Assembly (NCBI GenBank): GCA_015055505.1 | Contig: SVIB01000004.1 | Coordinates: 1 to 64,000 of the forward strand | Reading direction: 5' to 3' | DNA: 64,000 bases | DNA from: Clostridiales bacterium | Lineage (GTDB): Bacteria > Bacillota > Clostridia > Christensenellales > Borkfalkiaceae | Program-made: the position numbers and the translations under genes | The notes under the pieces: model-generated | The model's database searches: none | What the model saw: only the letters and a program-made list of their open reading frames with translations | What the model was told of the DNA's origin: nothing | Shown: positions 43,601 to 50,846 of the stretch, in pieces | Layout of the letters: the number at the start of each line of letters is the position of its first letter | Numbering within the stretch: the first letter of the stretch is position 1

Positions 43601-44218
43601 AACGTAATGCACGTCGTTGGTAGCAACGAGTTTTATGCCGTATTTTTTAGCGTAAATCCTAAGATATTTATTAACTTCAATTTGTTCGGGAAGGTCGTGA
43701 TTTTGAATTTCAAGATAAAAATCCTCGCCGAAAAGGTCCTTAAACCATTTAACGAGCCTCTCAGCCTCTTCAAAATTTCTATTTAAAATGGCTTGGGGAA
43801 TATCTCCTGCAATACAAGCCGAAAGACAAACTAATCCCTCGTGATGCTCAGCAAGGGTTTTAAGGTCGATTCTCGGTTTATAATAGTAACCGTCCCTAAA
43901 GGCAATAGCGTTTAAAAGAGAAATGTTTTTATATCCCGTTTCGTTTTTGCACAGTAAAACGAGGTGGTTTAATTTGGTCTTCCCGCTCTTTACGGTCAAG
44001 TCGTCGCATACGTAAAATTCAGTACCGATTATGGCTTTAATGTCGTTTTTTTCGCATGCGTCGAAAAAAGCCACCGCGCCGTACATATTGCCGTGGTCGG
44101 TAATTGCAATAGCGGGCATACCGAGTTCTTTTGCTCTTTTCGTTACGTTTGCAATTCTCGCCGCGCCGTCTAATATGCTATATTCAGTATGAACGTGTAA
44201 GTGAACGAAATTTCCCAT
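40640..44218 (-). CDS. dnaE: DNA polymerase III alpha subunit (DnaE type)
   Basis: An 1192-residue C-family polymerase. The N-terminal PHP domain starts FVHLHVHTEYSILDGAARI. The polymerase core contains GPGRGSGAGSIVAYL and the catalytic PDFDVDFEDCRR near residue 400, then DFLGLRNLSDI. A helix-hairpin-helix region (GLAAIKGIG) lies at about 840 and an OB-fold domain at about 1000. There is no inserted exonuclease, so it is DnaE and not PolC. It starts 41 bases after the hemW stop; that gap carries a repeat copy. A GAGG site lies before the ATG. Confidence 0.96.
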   Translation of the reverse strand: MGNFVHLHVHTEYSILDGAARIANVTKRAKELGMPAIAITDHGNMYGAVAFFDACEKNDIKAIIGTEFYVCDDLTVKSGKTKLNHLVLLCKNETGYKNISLLNAIAFRDGYYYKPRIDLKTLAEHHEGLVCLSACIAGDIPQAILNRNFEEAERLVKWFKDLFGEDFYLEIQNHDLPEQIEVNKYLRIYAKKYGIKLVATNDVHYVSKEDAMSQDVLMCVQMGADYDDPKRLKFSNDEFYLKTQEEMAELFPEDPEALETTLEIADKCNFSFVYGHYMFPHYYPETGEEPIVYLRGLINKGIQKKYGAETPEIRERIESELAVIEKQGFVEYFLIVWDYINAARNMGISVGPGRGSGAGSIVAYLIGITNIDPLKYDLYFERFLNPERVSAPDFDVDFEDCRRQEVIEYVKRKYGENRVCKIVTFGTMAAKNAIKDVGRVLKLPYSETDRVTKTIPNKLVRKNAKGDEFDLKRPNILMKVFGQYHPKEGAKDYGVDFSVPELMQMYNEDSEIRRVADIAMKLEDSPRQASTHACGVIIGADILDQHMPLGRNGEDITSQYTGVELEHLGFLKMDFLGLRNLSDIKMAIDYIKENHGIEIDFDKSTYDDPKVYELLSTGNTKAIFQVESAGFQKFLRELRPTCLEDIVAAVSLYRPGPMDSIPKFVKCKHNPDLVKFDHPLLEPILKQTYGCIVYQEQVMKIVQSLAGYTLGQADNVRRMMGKKQVEAMVKEEVIFIHGRGELVDKHGKVSTAIDGCLKRGVPEDVAKKIWGEMKDFAKYAFNKSHAAAYSLVTYQTAYLKTYFEAEFLTAVLNNRITNIDEIKNYLSYAKEEGIEVLPPDINKSIGHFSVKNGKIRYGLAAIKGIGLTAIDSIVEERNKNGDYTSFENFISRCESKVLNKRLVENLIYAGAFDQFGKHRTQLIGISEDLIDRVAIIAKQKESNQMSLFGDFIKEDTTFTVTYPNLKEYDSKTKLSLEKSVTGLYLTGHPLDGFKDKFKDCTFTTQMLTNYEEDEDGTITYTDVKNDQYVTLGGIITNADKIATKSGSFMSFVNIEDVYGAIECIFFPKKYEKYKDLLQAEKIVKIKGRLQLREDKVTVMADVCEEVNETPTESAVETQKAGRECLGIILNKETEKSKDELIDILSTYPGDIIVYFKIDGKNYRMTQTVRNCRGLFNELLSIVDEDDIKFFKA

Positions 44219-44237
44219 TATAACCTCAAAAGTTAGT

Positions 44238-44252
44238 CTATAAGTCGATTAT
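44238..44252 (+). repeat. CTATAAGTYGATTAT repeat, copy 5
   Basis: CTATAAGTCGATTAT lies in the 41-base gap between hemW and dnaE, antisense to both. It overlaps a small hairpin (GTCG-ATTATT-CGAC) made from the motif itself plus its right flank. Confidence 0.78.
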
Positions 44253-44259
44253 TCGACGT

Positions 44260-45369
44260 TTAATCCATAAAATAAATAATTATAGTGTTTTGCACGTAGA
44301 TATATTCGGGTTTTATTCTAATATCAGTATCCGTAATATCTAAGTATTTTTTTACCGCTTTAATTTTATCGGCGTACTTTTCTTTAAAGTCAACGCCAAA
44401 GCGGTTTTTAAAATCTTCAAAAGTAAAGCCTTCGTCTTTTCTTAGAGAAAGCATAATAAATTCAAATTCCCTTTCGTCGCCCTCTATATTTTCGGTAAAA
44501 ATTTCCGCAACCTTGCCTCTTAATATGCAAGCGGTGTATTCGTCTATTTTTTCGGTATTTGTAAAACGCCTTTCGCCTATAAACGAAGACGCGGAAACCC
44601 CAAAACCTATGTATTCGCCTCTATTCCAATAGTTGAGATTGTGGCGCGATTTATAGCCGTCCTTTGCGAAGTTGGACACTTCGTAGCGGTAAAATCCGTT
44701 TTCTTCCAAATATGATTTTGCAAAATCGTAAAGTTCAGCCGTTTCGTCCTCAGCGGGTAGGTCGCCGTTTAAATATTTACCGTACATCGGCGTACCCTCT
44801 TCGGCTTTTAACGCGTATGCGGAAATATGTTTTGCTCCGCCCTTTATTGCAAGGTCAATAGTGTTTTTTACGTCGTTTGCAGTTTGATTTTCAAGTCCGA
44901 GCATTACGTCAACGCTTAAATTCTCTCCTTTTAATAGGTCAACGGCAATTAAAAAATCCTCGGTTGTGTGTATACGGTTAAGACTTCTAAGCATTTTATC
45001 GTCAGCCGATTGAAGTCCTACGCTAAAACGGTTAATCCCCGCGCGTTTATACGCCTTTACTTTTTCGGCGGAGAGAGTGCCGGGGTTTACTTCTAAGGTA
45101 ATTTCAACGTCGTCGGTAAGTTTATAATAATTTTTAATTTGTCTAAGCGCCCCGACAATATATTTTTCCTCGACAAAAGAGGGAGTACCCCCACCGAAAT
45201 ATACGGTATCGAAAAGGTAATCCTTTAAACTTTCCGCCCTTGCCTTAATTTCTTTATAAAGGCAGGCAAAATATAAATCAGCCTTAGAAATTTCCCTTGG
45301 GTAGGAAGCAAAATCACAGTAAGTGCATTTGCTCTTGCAAAAGGGAATATGTACGTAAATTCCACTCAT
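44260..45369 (-). CDS. hemW: HemW-like radical SAM heme chaperone
   Basis: A 369-residue radical SAM protein. GIYVHIPFCKSKCTYCDFASY carries the CxxxCxxC cluster motif; FDTVYFGGGTPSF and SVGLQSADDKMLRSLNR are the standard HemN/HemW motifs, and the C-terminal HemN domain is present. HemW-type proteins lack the N-terminal extension of true coproporphyrinogen dehydrogenase and act as heme chaperones. Position after lepA is the classical lepA-hemW(hemN) linkage in Bacillota. Confidence 0.93.
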   Translation of the reverse strand: MSGIYVHIPFCKSKCTYCDFASYPREISKADLYFACLYKEIKARAESLKDYLFDTVYFGGGTPSFVEEKYIVGALRQIKNYYKLTDDVEITLEVNPGTLSAEKVKAYKRAGINRFSVGLQSADDKMLRSLNRIHTTEDFLIAVDLLKGENLSVDVMLGLENQTANDVKNTIDLAIKGGAKHISAYALKAEEGTPMYGKYLNGDLPAEDETAELYDFAKSYLEENGFYRYEVSNFAKDGYKSRHNLNYWNRGEYIGFGVSASSFIGERRFTNTEKIDEYTACILRGKVAEIFTENIEGDEREFEFIMLSLRKDEGFTFEDFKNRFGVDFKEKYADKIKAVKKYLDITDTDIRIKPEYIYVQNTIIIYFMD

Positions 45370-45380
45370 TTTAGTTCTCT

Positions 45381-47195
45381 TTAACTGTTGCTGTCAATTT
45401 TAAGAATAGACATAAACGCCTCGCTCGGCACTTCAACAGAGCCTAACTGACGCATTTTCTTTTTGCCTTCTTTTTGTTTTTCTAAAAGTTTTCTCTTTCT
45501 CGTTATGTCACCGCCGTAACATTTAGCCAAAACGTCTTTTCTCATTGCTTTAACCGTTTCTCTTGCTATAATCTTACCGCCGACTGCCGCTTGAATAGGA
45601 ATTTCAAACAGTTGTCTTGGAATAACTTCCTTTAATCTTTCGGCTAAAGCCCTACCTCTTTGGTAAGCCTTGTCCTTATGGACTATAATTGAAAGGGCGT
45701 CGCAAATATCTCCGTTTAAAAGCATATCAAGTTTAACGAGGTCGCTTTTTACGTAGCCTGCTATTTCATAGTCAAAAGACGCGTATCCTCTCGTTCTGCT
45801 TTTAAGTCCGTCAAAAAAGTCGAAAATTATTTCGTTTAAGGGAAGAGTGTAATTAAGTTTTACACGCTTAGAGTCAAGATAGGTCATATCGGTAAATACA
45901 CCGCGCTTATCTTGGCAAAGTTCCATAATCGCTCCAACGTAATCGGGGGGAGTGAATATGTTTGCCGTAATGACGGGCTCTTCAGCGTAGTCGATAGTTG
46001 CAACGTCGGGAAATTTGCTGGGGTTATCAACGATTAGCATTTCGCCGTCAGTCTTGTATATGTGGTATGAAACGGACGGAGCGGTGGTGATAATATCAAT
46101 ATCAAACTCACGCTCAATACGTTCTTGAATAATTTCCATGTGCAAAAGCCCTAAAAATCCACATCTAAAACCAAAGCCTAAAGCGGTGGAATTGTCGGGT
46201 TCAAAAGTAAGCGACGCGTCGTTTAATTTAAGTTTTAAAAGAGCCTCTTTTAAGTCGTTAAATCTCGAACCGTCTAAAGGATAAATACCTGAGAATACCA
46301 CCGGTTGAACTTTTTTATAGCCGGGGAGTGGGTTTGGCGCGGGATTTACAGAAGTGGTAATCGTATCGCCAACGGCAATATCTTCAATACTTTTAATACT
46401 TGCGGCGATATATCCAACTTCGCCAACCGATAACGATTTTTTGGGGATTAAAGAGGGATTAAACGTGCCGACTTCGGTAACGTCGAACTGCTTTTCACCC
46501 ATAAACGTCCTAATTTTCATACCGGGAGCAATTTCGCCGTCAACGACGCGGACGAAACATATAACGCCCTTAAAATTGTCGTAATACGAGTCGAAAATTA
46601 AGGCTTTTAAAGGTGCGTCCTCATCTCCTTTCGGAGGTGGAACGAGTTCAACTATTTTTTCAAGAACTTGGTCGATATTAATACCGTTTTTAGCCGAAAC
46701 TCTCGGTGCGTCCGAACCGTCTAAGCCTATTACGTCCTCAATTTCTTTCGCCGTTTCGTCGGGCTGAGCGGACGCTAAGTCGATTTTGTTTATTACGGGA
46801 ACGATTTCAAGATTGTTGTCAAGCGCAAGGTAGCAGTTAGCAAGCGTTTGCGCCTCGATACCTTGAGTTGCGTCTACTATTAAAACCGCGCCCTCGCAAG
46901 CGGCGAGAGAACGGGAAACTTCGTAGGTGAAGTCAACGTGGCCGGGGGTGTCGATAAGGTTAAAAATGTATTCCTTACCGTTTTTCGCCTTATACGCCAT
47001 TCTTACGGGCGTAAGTTTTATGGTTATACCCCTTTCTCTCTCTAAATCCATAGAGTCTAAAAGTTGTTCTTCCATATCCCTTTCGGCTACTTGTCCCGTA
47101 AATTCCATAAGACGGTCTGCAAGAGTAGACTTGCCGTGGTCTATATGCGCTACGATACAAAAGTTTCTTATATTGTCCTTAGTCGTTATTGCCAT
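45381..47195 (-). CDS. lepA: Elongation factor 4 (LepA)
   Basis: A 604-residue translational GTPase, normal length for LepA. G-motifs: [25 protein letters not shown] and NKIDL. The C-terminal LepA-specific domain ends with [25 protein letters not shown]. It acts on the ribosome to back-translocate or to aid initiation. It is first in the five-gene minus-strand operon, behind a good promoter at 47347-47375 and a leader of about 145 bases. RBS AAAGGAAA is visible. Confidence 0.97.
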   Translation of the reverse strand: MAITTKDNIRNFCIVAHIDHGKSTLADRLMEFTGQVAERDMEEQLLDSMDLERERGITIKLTPVRMAYKAKNGKEYIFNLIDTPGHVDFTYEVSRSLAACEGAVLIVDATQGIEAQTLANCYLALDNNLEIVPVINKIDLASAQPDETAKEIEDVIGLDGSDAPRVSAKNGINIDQVLEKIVELVPPPKGDEDAPLKALIFDSYYDNFKGVICFVRVVDGEIAPGMKIRTFMGEKQFDVTEVGTFNPSLIPKKSLSVGEVGYIAASIKSIEDIAVGDTITTSVNPAPNPLPGYKKVQPVVFSGIYPLDGSRFNDLKEALLKLKLNDASLTFEPDNSTALGFGFRCGFLGLLHMEIIQERIEREFDIDIITTAPSVSYHIYKTDGEMLIVDNPSKFPDVATIDYAEEPVITANIFTPPDYVGAIMELCQDKRGVFTDMTYLDSKRVKLNYTLPLNEIIFDFFDGLKSRTRGYASFDYEIAGYVKSDLVKLDMLLNGDICDALSIIVHKDKAYQRGRALAERLKEVIPRQLFEIPIQAAVGGKIIARETVKAMRKDVLAKCYGGDITRKRKLLEKQKEGKKKMRQLGSVEVPSEAFMSILKIDSNS

Positions 47196-47346
47196 AAATT
47201 TCCTTTTTTCGGCTTGCTATTTTATCTTTGCGCTCCTATTAAGGTTTGCATGTGCCTTTTAATCTTAAGCCGTAATGCTCAATGTAAAGCAATGCAAAAA
47301 GTAAAATTAAAACAAACCAAAAATATCCATAATACTCTATGGTATC

Positions 47347-47375
47347 ATTATACATAATTTGCGCTTTAAAATCAA
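47347..47375 (-). promoter_or_regulatory. Promoter of the lepA-hemW-dnaE-pfkA-pfp operon
   Basis: On the minus strand, TTGATT (47370-47375), 17 bases, TATAAT (47347-47352). Predicted start near 47340, about 145 bases before the lepA ATG. Confidence 0.82.
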
Positions 47376-47423
47376 TTATATTTTAGCATTTTATTATTTT
47401 TAATAATAACTTTTCTTAACCGC

Positions 47424-47452
47424 TTGACAAAATAACCGTCTAAATATATAAT
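47424..47452 (+). promoter_or_regulatory. Consensus sigma-A promoter for the GDPD gene
   Basis: TTGACA (47424-47429), exactly 17 bases, TATAAT (47447-47452): a perfect consensus. Predicted start near 47459, right before the 5' leader hairpin. Confidence 0.93.
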
Positions 47453-47460
47453 TTTTATAG

Positions 47461-47485
47461 AATTCCTACCAAAACAGTGGGAATT
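47461..47485 (+). other. 5' leader hairpin before the GDPD ribosome binding site
   Basis: AATTCCT and GGGAATT form a stem at the predicted 5' end of the message, immediately followed by AAGGAG. It probably protects the 5' end or tunes translation. Confidence 0.5.
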
Positions 47486-47495
47486 AAGGAGAGGT

Positions 47496-48230
47496 ATGAA
47501 AAACAGAATTAGCGATAATCATTGGCTTATAAACAGAGCGTCGGCGCACCGCGGATTTCACGGAAACGGAATTCCCGAAAACAGTAAAGGCGCGTTTTTA
47601 AAGGCTATTGAATTAAATTATCCTATAGAAACGGATATTCAACTTACTAAAGATTTAGTTCCCGTTTGTTTTCACGACGATAACTTAAAGAGAATTACGG
47701 GCGTTGACAGTTTAGTATGGGATAAGACGCTTGAGGAGATTAAAAGTTTAAGTATTTGCGAAACTGAAGAGAAAATCTTGACTTTTGAAGAATTTTTGGC
47801 TTTAGTTGACGGAAAAGTTCCGTTACTTATCGAAATAAAATCTCAAAGGGAAAATAAAGCGGTCGTACAAAAGACCTTAGACCTTTTAAAGAATTATAAA
47901 GGCGAGTTCGTTATACAGTCTTTTGATCCAAGAGTGATGGGAGAAGTAAGAAAATTAAATCCAAGCATAATAAGAGGGCAATTAATGTGCAAAGAGCGTC
48001 ACGAAAACCTCTCGCCTTTAACTGACAAACTTCTTTCAAACGGCTTTTTAAACTTCTTGTCAAAACCCGATTTTATCAATATGAATCAAAAATTTCTTCC
48101 AATTCAAAAGCGCATTACGAGAGGAAAAAGGATTTTATGTTGGACGGTAAAAACCCAAGAAGAGGAAGAGAGGGCGCTTAACTTCGTAGACAGTTACGTC
48201 TTTGAAAATATCACTCCAAAAGTTAAATAA
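47496..48230 (+). CDS. Glycerophosphodiester phosphodiesterase family protein
   Basis: A 244-residue GDPD-fold enzyme: AHRGFHGNGIPENSKGAFLKA with the His/Arg and Glu of the HR-x(n)-PENT motif, ETDIQLTKDLVPVCFHDDNL with the metal ligands and general base, LLIEIKSQ, and ILCWTVKT near the end. It should hydrolyse glycerophosphodiesters such as deacylated phospholipid, or teichoic-acid-type polymers. It has its own consensus promoter. Its TAA stop is embedded in a reversed copy of the repeat. Confidence 0.92.
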   Translation: MKNRISDNHWLINRASAHRGFHGNGIPENSKGAFLKAIELNYPIETDIQLTKDLVPVCFHDDNLKRITGVDSLVWDKTLEEIKSLSICETEEKILTFEEFLALVDGKVPLLIEIKSQRENKAVVQKTLDLLKNYKGEFVIQSFDPRVMGEVRKLNPSIIRGQLMCKERHENLSPLTDKLLSNGFLNFLSKPDFINMNQKFLPIQKRITRGKRILCWTVKTQEEEERALNFVDSYVFENITPKVK

Positions 48231-48241
48231 TCAACCTATAG
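48227..48241 (-). repeat. CTATAAGTYGATTAT repeat, copy 6 (overlaps a stop codon)
   Basis: Minus-strand reading CTATAGGTTGATTAT, preceded on that strand by AAAAACCCCT. The TAA stop of the GDPD gene is inside it. The flank is shared with the 63466 and fakA copies, defining a subfamily. Confidence 0.8.
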
Positions 48242-48259
48242 AGGGGTTTTTGTGTAAAA

Positions 48260-50692
48260 ATGATAAAAAAACAGTATACCGTTAGCGGAATGACCTGCTC
48301 GGCATGTTCGAGTAGGGTTGAAAGGACGGCTAAAAAAACCGACGGCGTTACTTCTTGTTCGGTAAACCTTATTTCGGGAATTATGAAAGTCGAAATGGAA
48401 AGGGACGTAAGCCAAGAATTAATGCAAGCGATAAAAGAGCAAGGGTATGGAATAAAGGAAGGGGTGGAGAGGAAAAAGGTTTCCGCAAGGGAACAAAATT
48501 TAAAGAAACGCCTTTTAATTTCTATACCGCTCGTGATTTTACTGATGTATATTGCAATGGGCAGTATGGTAGGACTTCCAATTCCTCAGTTTTTAGTAAA
48601 GCCTTTCCCGTTTGCACTCTCTCAAGCGATAATAGCCCTATTAGTCGTAGCGGTCAACTTTTCGTATTATACGGTTGGATTTAAAAATTTAATAAAGTTA
48701 AAACCTAATATGGACTCTCTCGTTGCGCTCGGCTCGTCGGTCTCGTTTTTGTACGGTGTGTTTGCAGTTGTTATGATAGCCGTAGGAAAAGACGTTCACA
48801 TTTACGCACACAACCTATATTTCGAGGGTGCGGCAATGATAGTTTCGCTTATTACTTTGGGTAAGTTTTTAGAAGAGAAAAGTAAAAACAAAACCATGAG
48901 CGCAGTTGAAAAATTAATAGGCTTAACCCCTGAAACGGCAGTCGTTGAAAGGGACGGAAAAGAGCAAGAAATTGCGATTAATGAACTTATAGAGGGAGAT
49001 ATCTTTATATTAAAGGACGGTTTTTCTATTCCTGCCGACGGCGAAATTATCGAGGGAGAAGGCTGGGCGGACGAGTCGGTCATTACGGGCGAAAGCGTCC
49101 CCGTTTATAAAGAAAAGGGTAGTAAGGCAATTTGCGGAACGTCCTTTTCAGGCGGGTTTGCAAAAGCGGTTGCAAAAAGCGTAGGTGAAGATACTACGGT
49201 ATATAAAATCGTGAAATTGGTAGAGGATGCAAATTCTACTAAAGTTCCAATAGCAGGCGTTGCAGATAAGGTTGCGGGCATTTTCGTTCCTACGGTAATT
49301 GCTATTTCACTTATAGTTTTAGCCGTTTGGCTAATAATTACGAACGATTTTGCGTATTCCTTTAATTTTGCGGTAAGCGTGTTGGTCGTATCGTGTCCGT
49401 GCGCGTTAGGCTTAGCAACACCTGCGGCGCTGATGGCTGGTACGGGCAAAGCCGCTGAAAACGGAATTTTAATAAAAAGCGGTGAAGCGCTACAAAAGTC
49501 GGCAAGCGTTGATACCGTCGTATTAGATAAAACGGGAACGGTCACTTTTGGGAAACCGCAAATTGAAAGCGTTAATAATATTGGAATAGAACGTGCGGAG
49601 TTTTTGAAAATTTGCGCCACTTTAGAAGATAAGAGTTCGCATATATTGGGAAAGCCTGTCGTAGAACTTGCAAATGACGAAAAGGTCGGCAGATATGAAA
49701 TTCAAGAGTTTGAAACCTTGCGAGGAAAGGGTGTTTCGGGACTTATAAACGGCGAAAAGTATTTCCTTGGCAATTTATCTCTCATAAAAGAAAATACTGA
49801 AAAGGAAGTCTTTTACGAGGCGAAAACGCAAGTTGAAAACCAAACGTCTAAAACCTTGCTAATATTGGCAACAAAAACTAAAACGTACGGCTATATATCG
49901 ATTAACGACCAAATTAAGCCGTCAAGCGTGACTGCGATAGACCTTTTAAAGAAGATGAAAATAAAAACGGTTATGCTAACTGGGGATAACGATTCTTCGG
50001 CGAAAGCGGTTGCGGAAAAACTTCAAATTGATTATAAAGCGGAAGTTTTACCCGAGGATAAACACCGTGAGATTGAAAGATTTAACGCCGAAGGGAAAAA
50101 GACTATGATGGTCGGCGACGGAGTAAACGACGCCCCCGCACTTACAAGCGCAAACGTAGGCGTTGCAATAGGCGCAGGTACGGATATAGCGATAGAAAGC
50201 GCGGACGTCGTGCTTATAAAAAACGAGTTGACGGATGCGGTAAACTGTATTAAAATAGGTAAGAAGGTAATGAAAAATATTAAGGAAAATCTCTTTTGGG
50301 CGTTTTTCTATAATATATTATTAATACCGATAGCAAGCGGAGTTTTGTCGGGTGTAGGAATACTTTTAAATCCAATGATAGCCTCGGCTGCAATGAGTTT
50401 ATCAAGCCTATTCGTAGTAGGAAACGCATTAAGACTAAGATTTATAAAATTTAACGAAAAAGGAGAAGAGCAAATGTTTTTTAAGAAAAAAGAAGGCAAA
50501 ACGGCTGTAATTGAAGGAATGATGTGTCAACACTGTCAAAAAAGGGTTGAAGGCGTATTTGAAAAGTTAGGAATAAAAGTAGAAATCAACTTAAAGAAAA
50601 AGACTGCTACTTTCCCAGTTACCGACGTAACTGACGAACAAATAAAAAGCGCAATCGAAGCAGAGGGTTATACCGTCGTATCAATAGAATAA
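48260..50692 (+). CDS. copA: Copper-type P1B ATPase with N- and C-terminal HMA domains
   Basis: An 810-residue P1B ATPase. The N-terminal HMA domain has GMTCSACSSRVERT. Core motifs: ITGES, the metal-site helix VVSCPCALGLATPAAL, phosphorylation site DKTGTVTFGKP and GDGVNDAPAL. The CPC motif and HMA type point to Cu(I) export. After the last membrane helices an extra domain (about residues 742-810) has EGMMCQHCQKRVEGVFEKL, a second CxxC metal-binding domain resembling a fused CopZ chaperone. A good terminator follows. No CsoR or CopY regulator is adjacent. Confidence 0.94.
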   Translation: MIKKQYTVSGMTCSACSSRVERTAKKTDGVTSCSVNLISGIMKVEMERDVSQELMQAIKEQGYGIKEGVERKKVSAREQNLKKRLLISIPLVILLMYIAMGSMVGLPIPQFLVKPFPFALSQAIIALLVVAVNFSYYTVGFKNLIKLKPNMDSLVALGSSVSFLYGVFAVVMIAVGKDVHIYAHNLYFEGAAMIVSLITLGKFLEEKSKNKTMSAVEKLIGLTPETAVVERDGKEQEIAINELIEGDIFILKDGFSIPADGEIIEGEGWADESVITGESVPVYKEKGSKAICGTSFSGGFAKAVAKSVGEDTTVYKIVKLVEDANSTKVPIAGVADKVAGIFVPTVIAISLIVLAVWLIITNDFAYSFNFAVSVLVVSCPCALGLATPAALMAGTGKAAENGILIKSGEALQKSASVDTVVLDKTGTVTFGKPQIESVNNIGIERAEFLKICATLEDKSSHILGKPVVELANDEKVGRYEIQEFETLRGKGVSGLINGEKYFLGNLSLIKENTEKEVFYEAKTQVENQTSKTLLILATKTKTYGYISINDQIKPSSVTAIDLLKKMKIKTVMLTGDNDSSAKAVAEKLQIDYKAEVLPEDKHREIERFNAEGKKTMMVGDGVNDAPALTSANVGVAIGAGTDIAIESADVVLIKNELTDAVNCIKIGKKVMKNIKENLFWAFFYNILLIPIASGVLSGVGILLNPMIASAAMSLSSLFVVGNALRLRFIKFNEKGEEQMFFKKKEGKTAVIEGMMCQHCQKRVEGVFEKLGIKVEINLKKKTATFPVTDVTDEQIKSAIEAEGYTVVSIE

Positions 50693-50708
50693 TTTAATAT
50701 CAAAATAG

Positions 50709-50749
50709 AAAAAGCCGAGGGAAATTTTTGTATTTCCTTCGGCTTTTTT
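50709..50749 (+). terminator. Terminator after copA
   Basis: AAAAAGCCGAGGGAAA pairs with TTTCCTTCGGCTTTTT (16 pairs, one G-U), ending in a T-run. Confidence 0.92.
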
Positions 50750-50806
50750 AGTTAGGATACCTCACAATTCGTAACTATACCTAAAAAGTATATCAGTGTT
50801 TTGGTT

Positions 50807-50835
50807 AAAAAAATCCCCGTGAATTATTCACGGGG
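50807..50835 (-). terminator. Terminator of the LRR lipoprotein gene
   Basis: CCCCGTGAA and TTCACGGGG form a nine-pair stem with a three-base loop. On the minus strand it is followed by ATTTTTTT. It lies 12 bases after the stop. Confidence 0.92.
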
Positions 50836-50846
50836 AGAAAATCTAC

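Larger units (their letters stand above)
47196..47495. promoter_or_regulatory. 300-base divergent regulatory region between lepA and the GDPD gene
   Basis: It holds two outward-facing promoters (annotated separately), a leader of about 145 bases for lepA and a short leader with a hairpin for the GDPD gene. In the lepA leader a small hairpin (CCATA-GAGTA-TTATGG type) lies near the start. No ORF in the leader is convincing and no riboswitch class is recognised. Confidence 0.6.

Noticed and set aside
49105-49620. 171-residue antisense ORF inside copA
   Set aside because: The copA frame is complete and motif-rich here; the antisense frame has no family signal.
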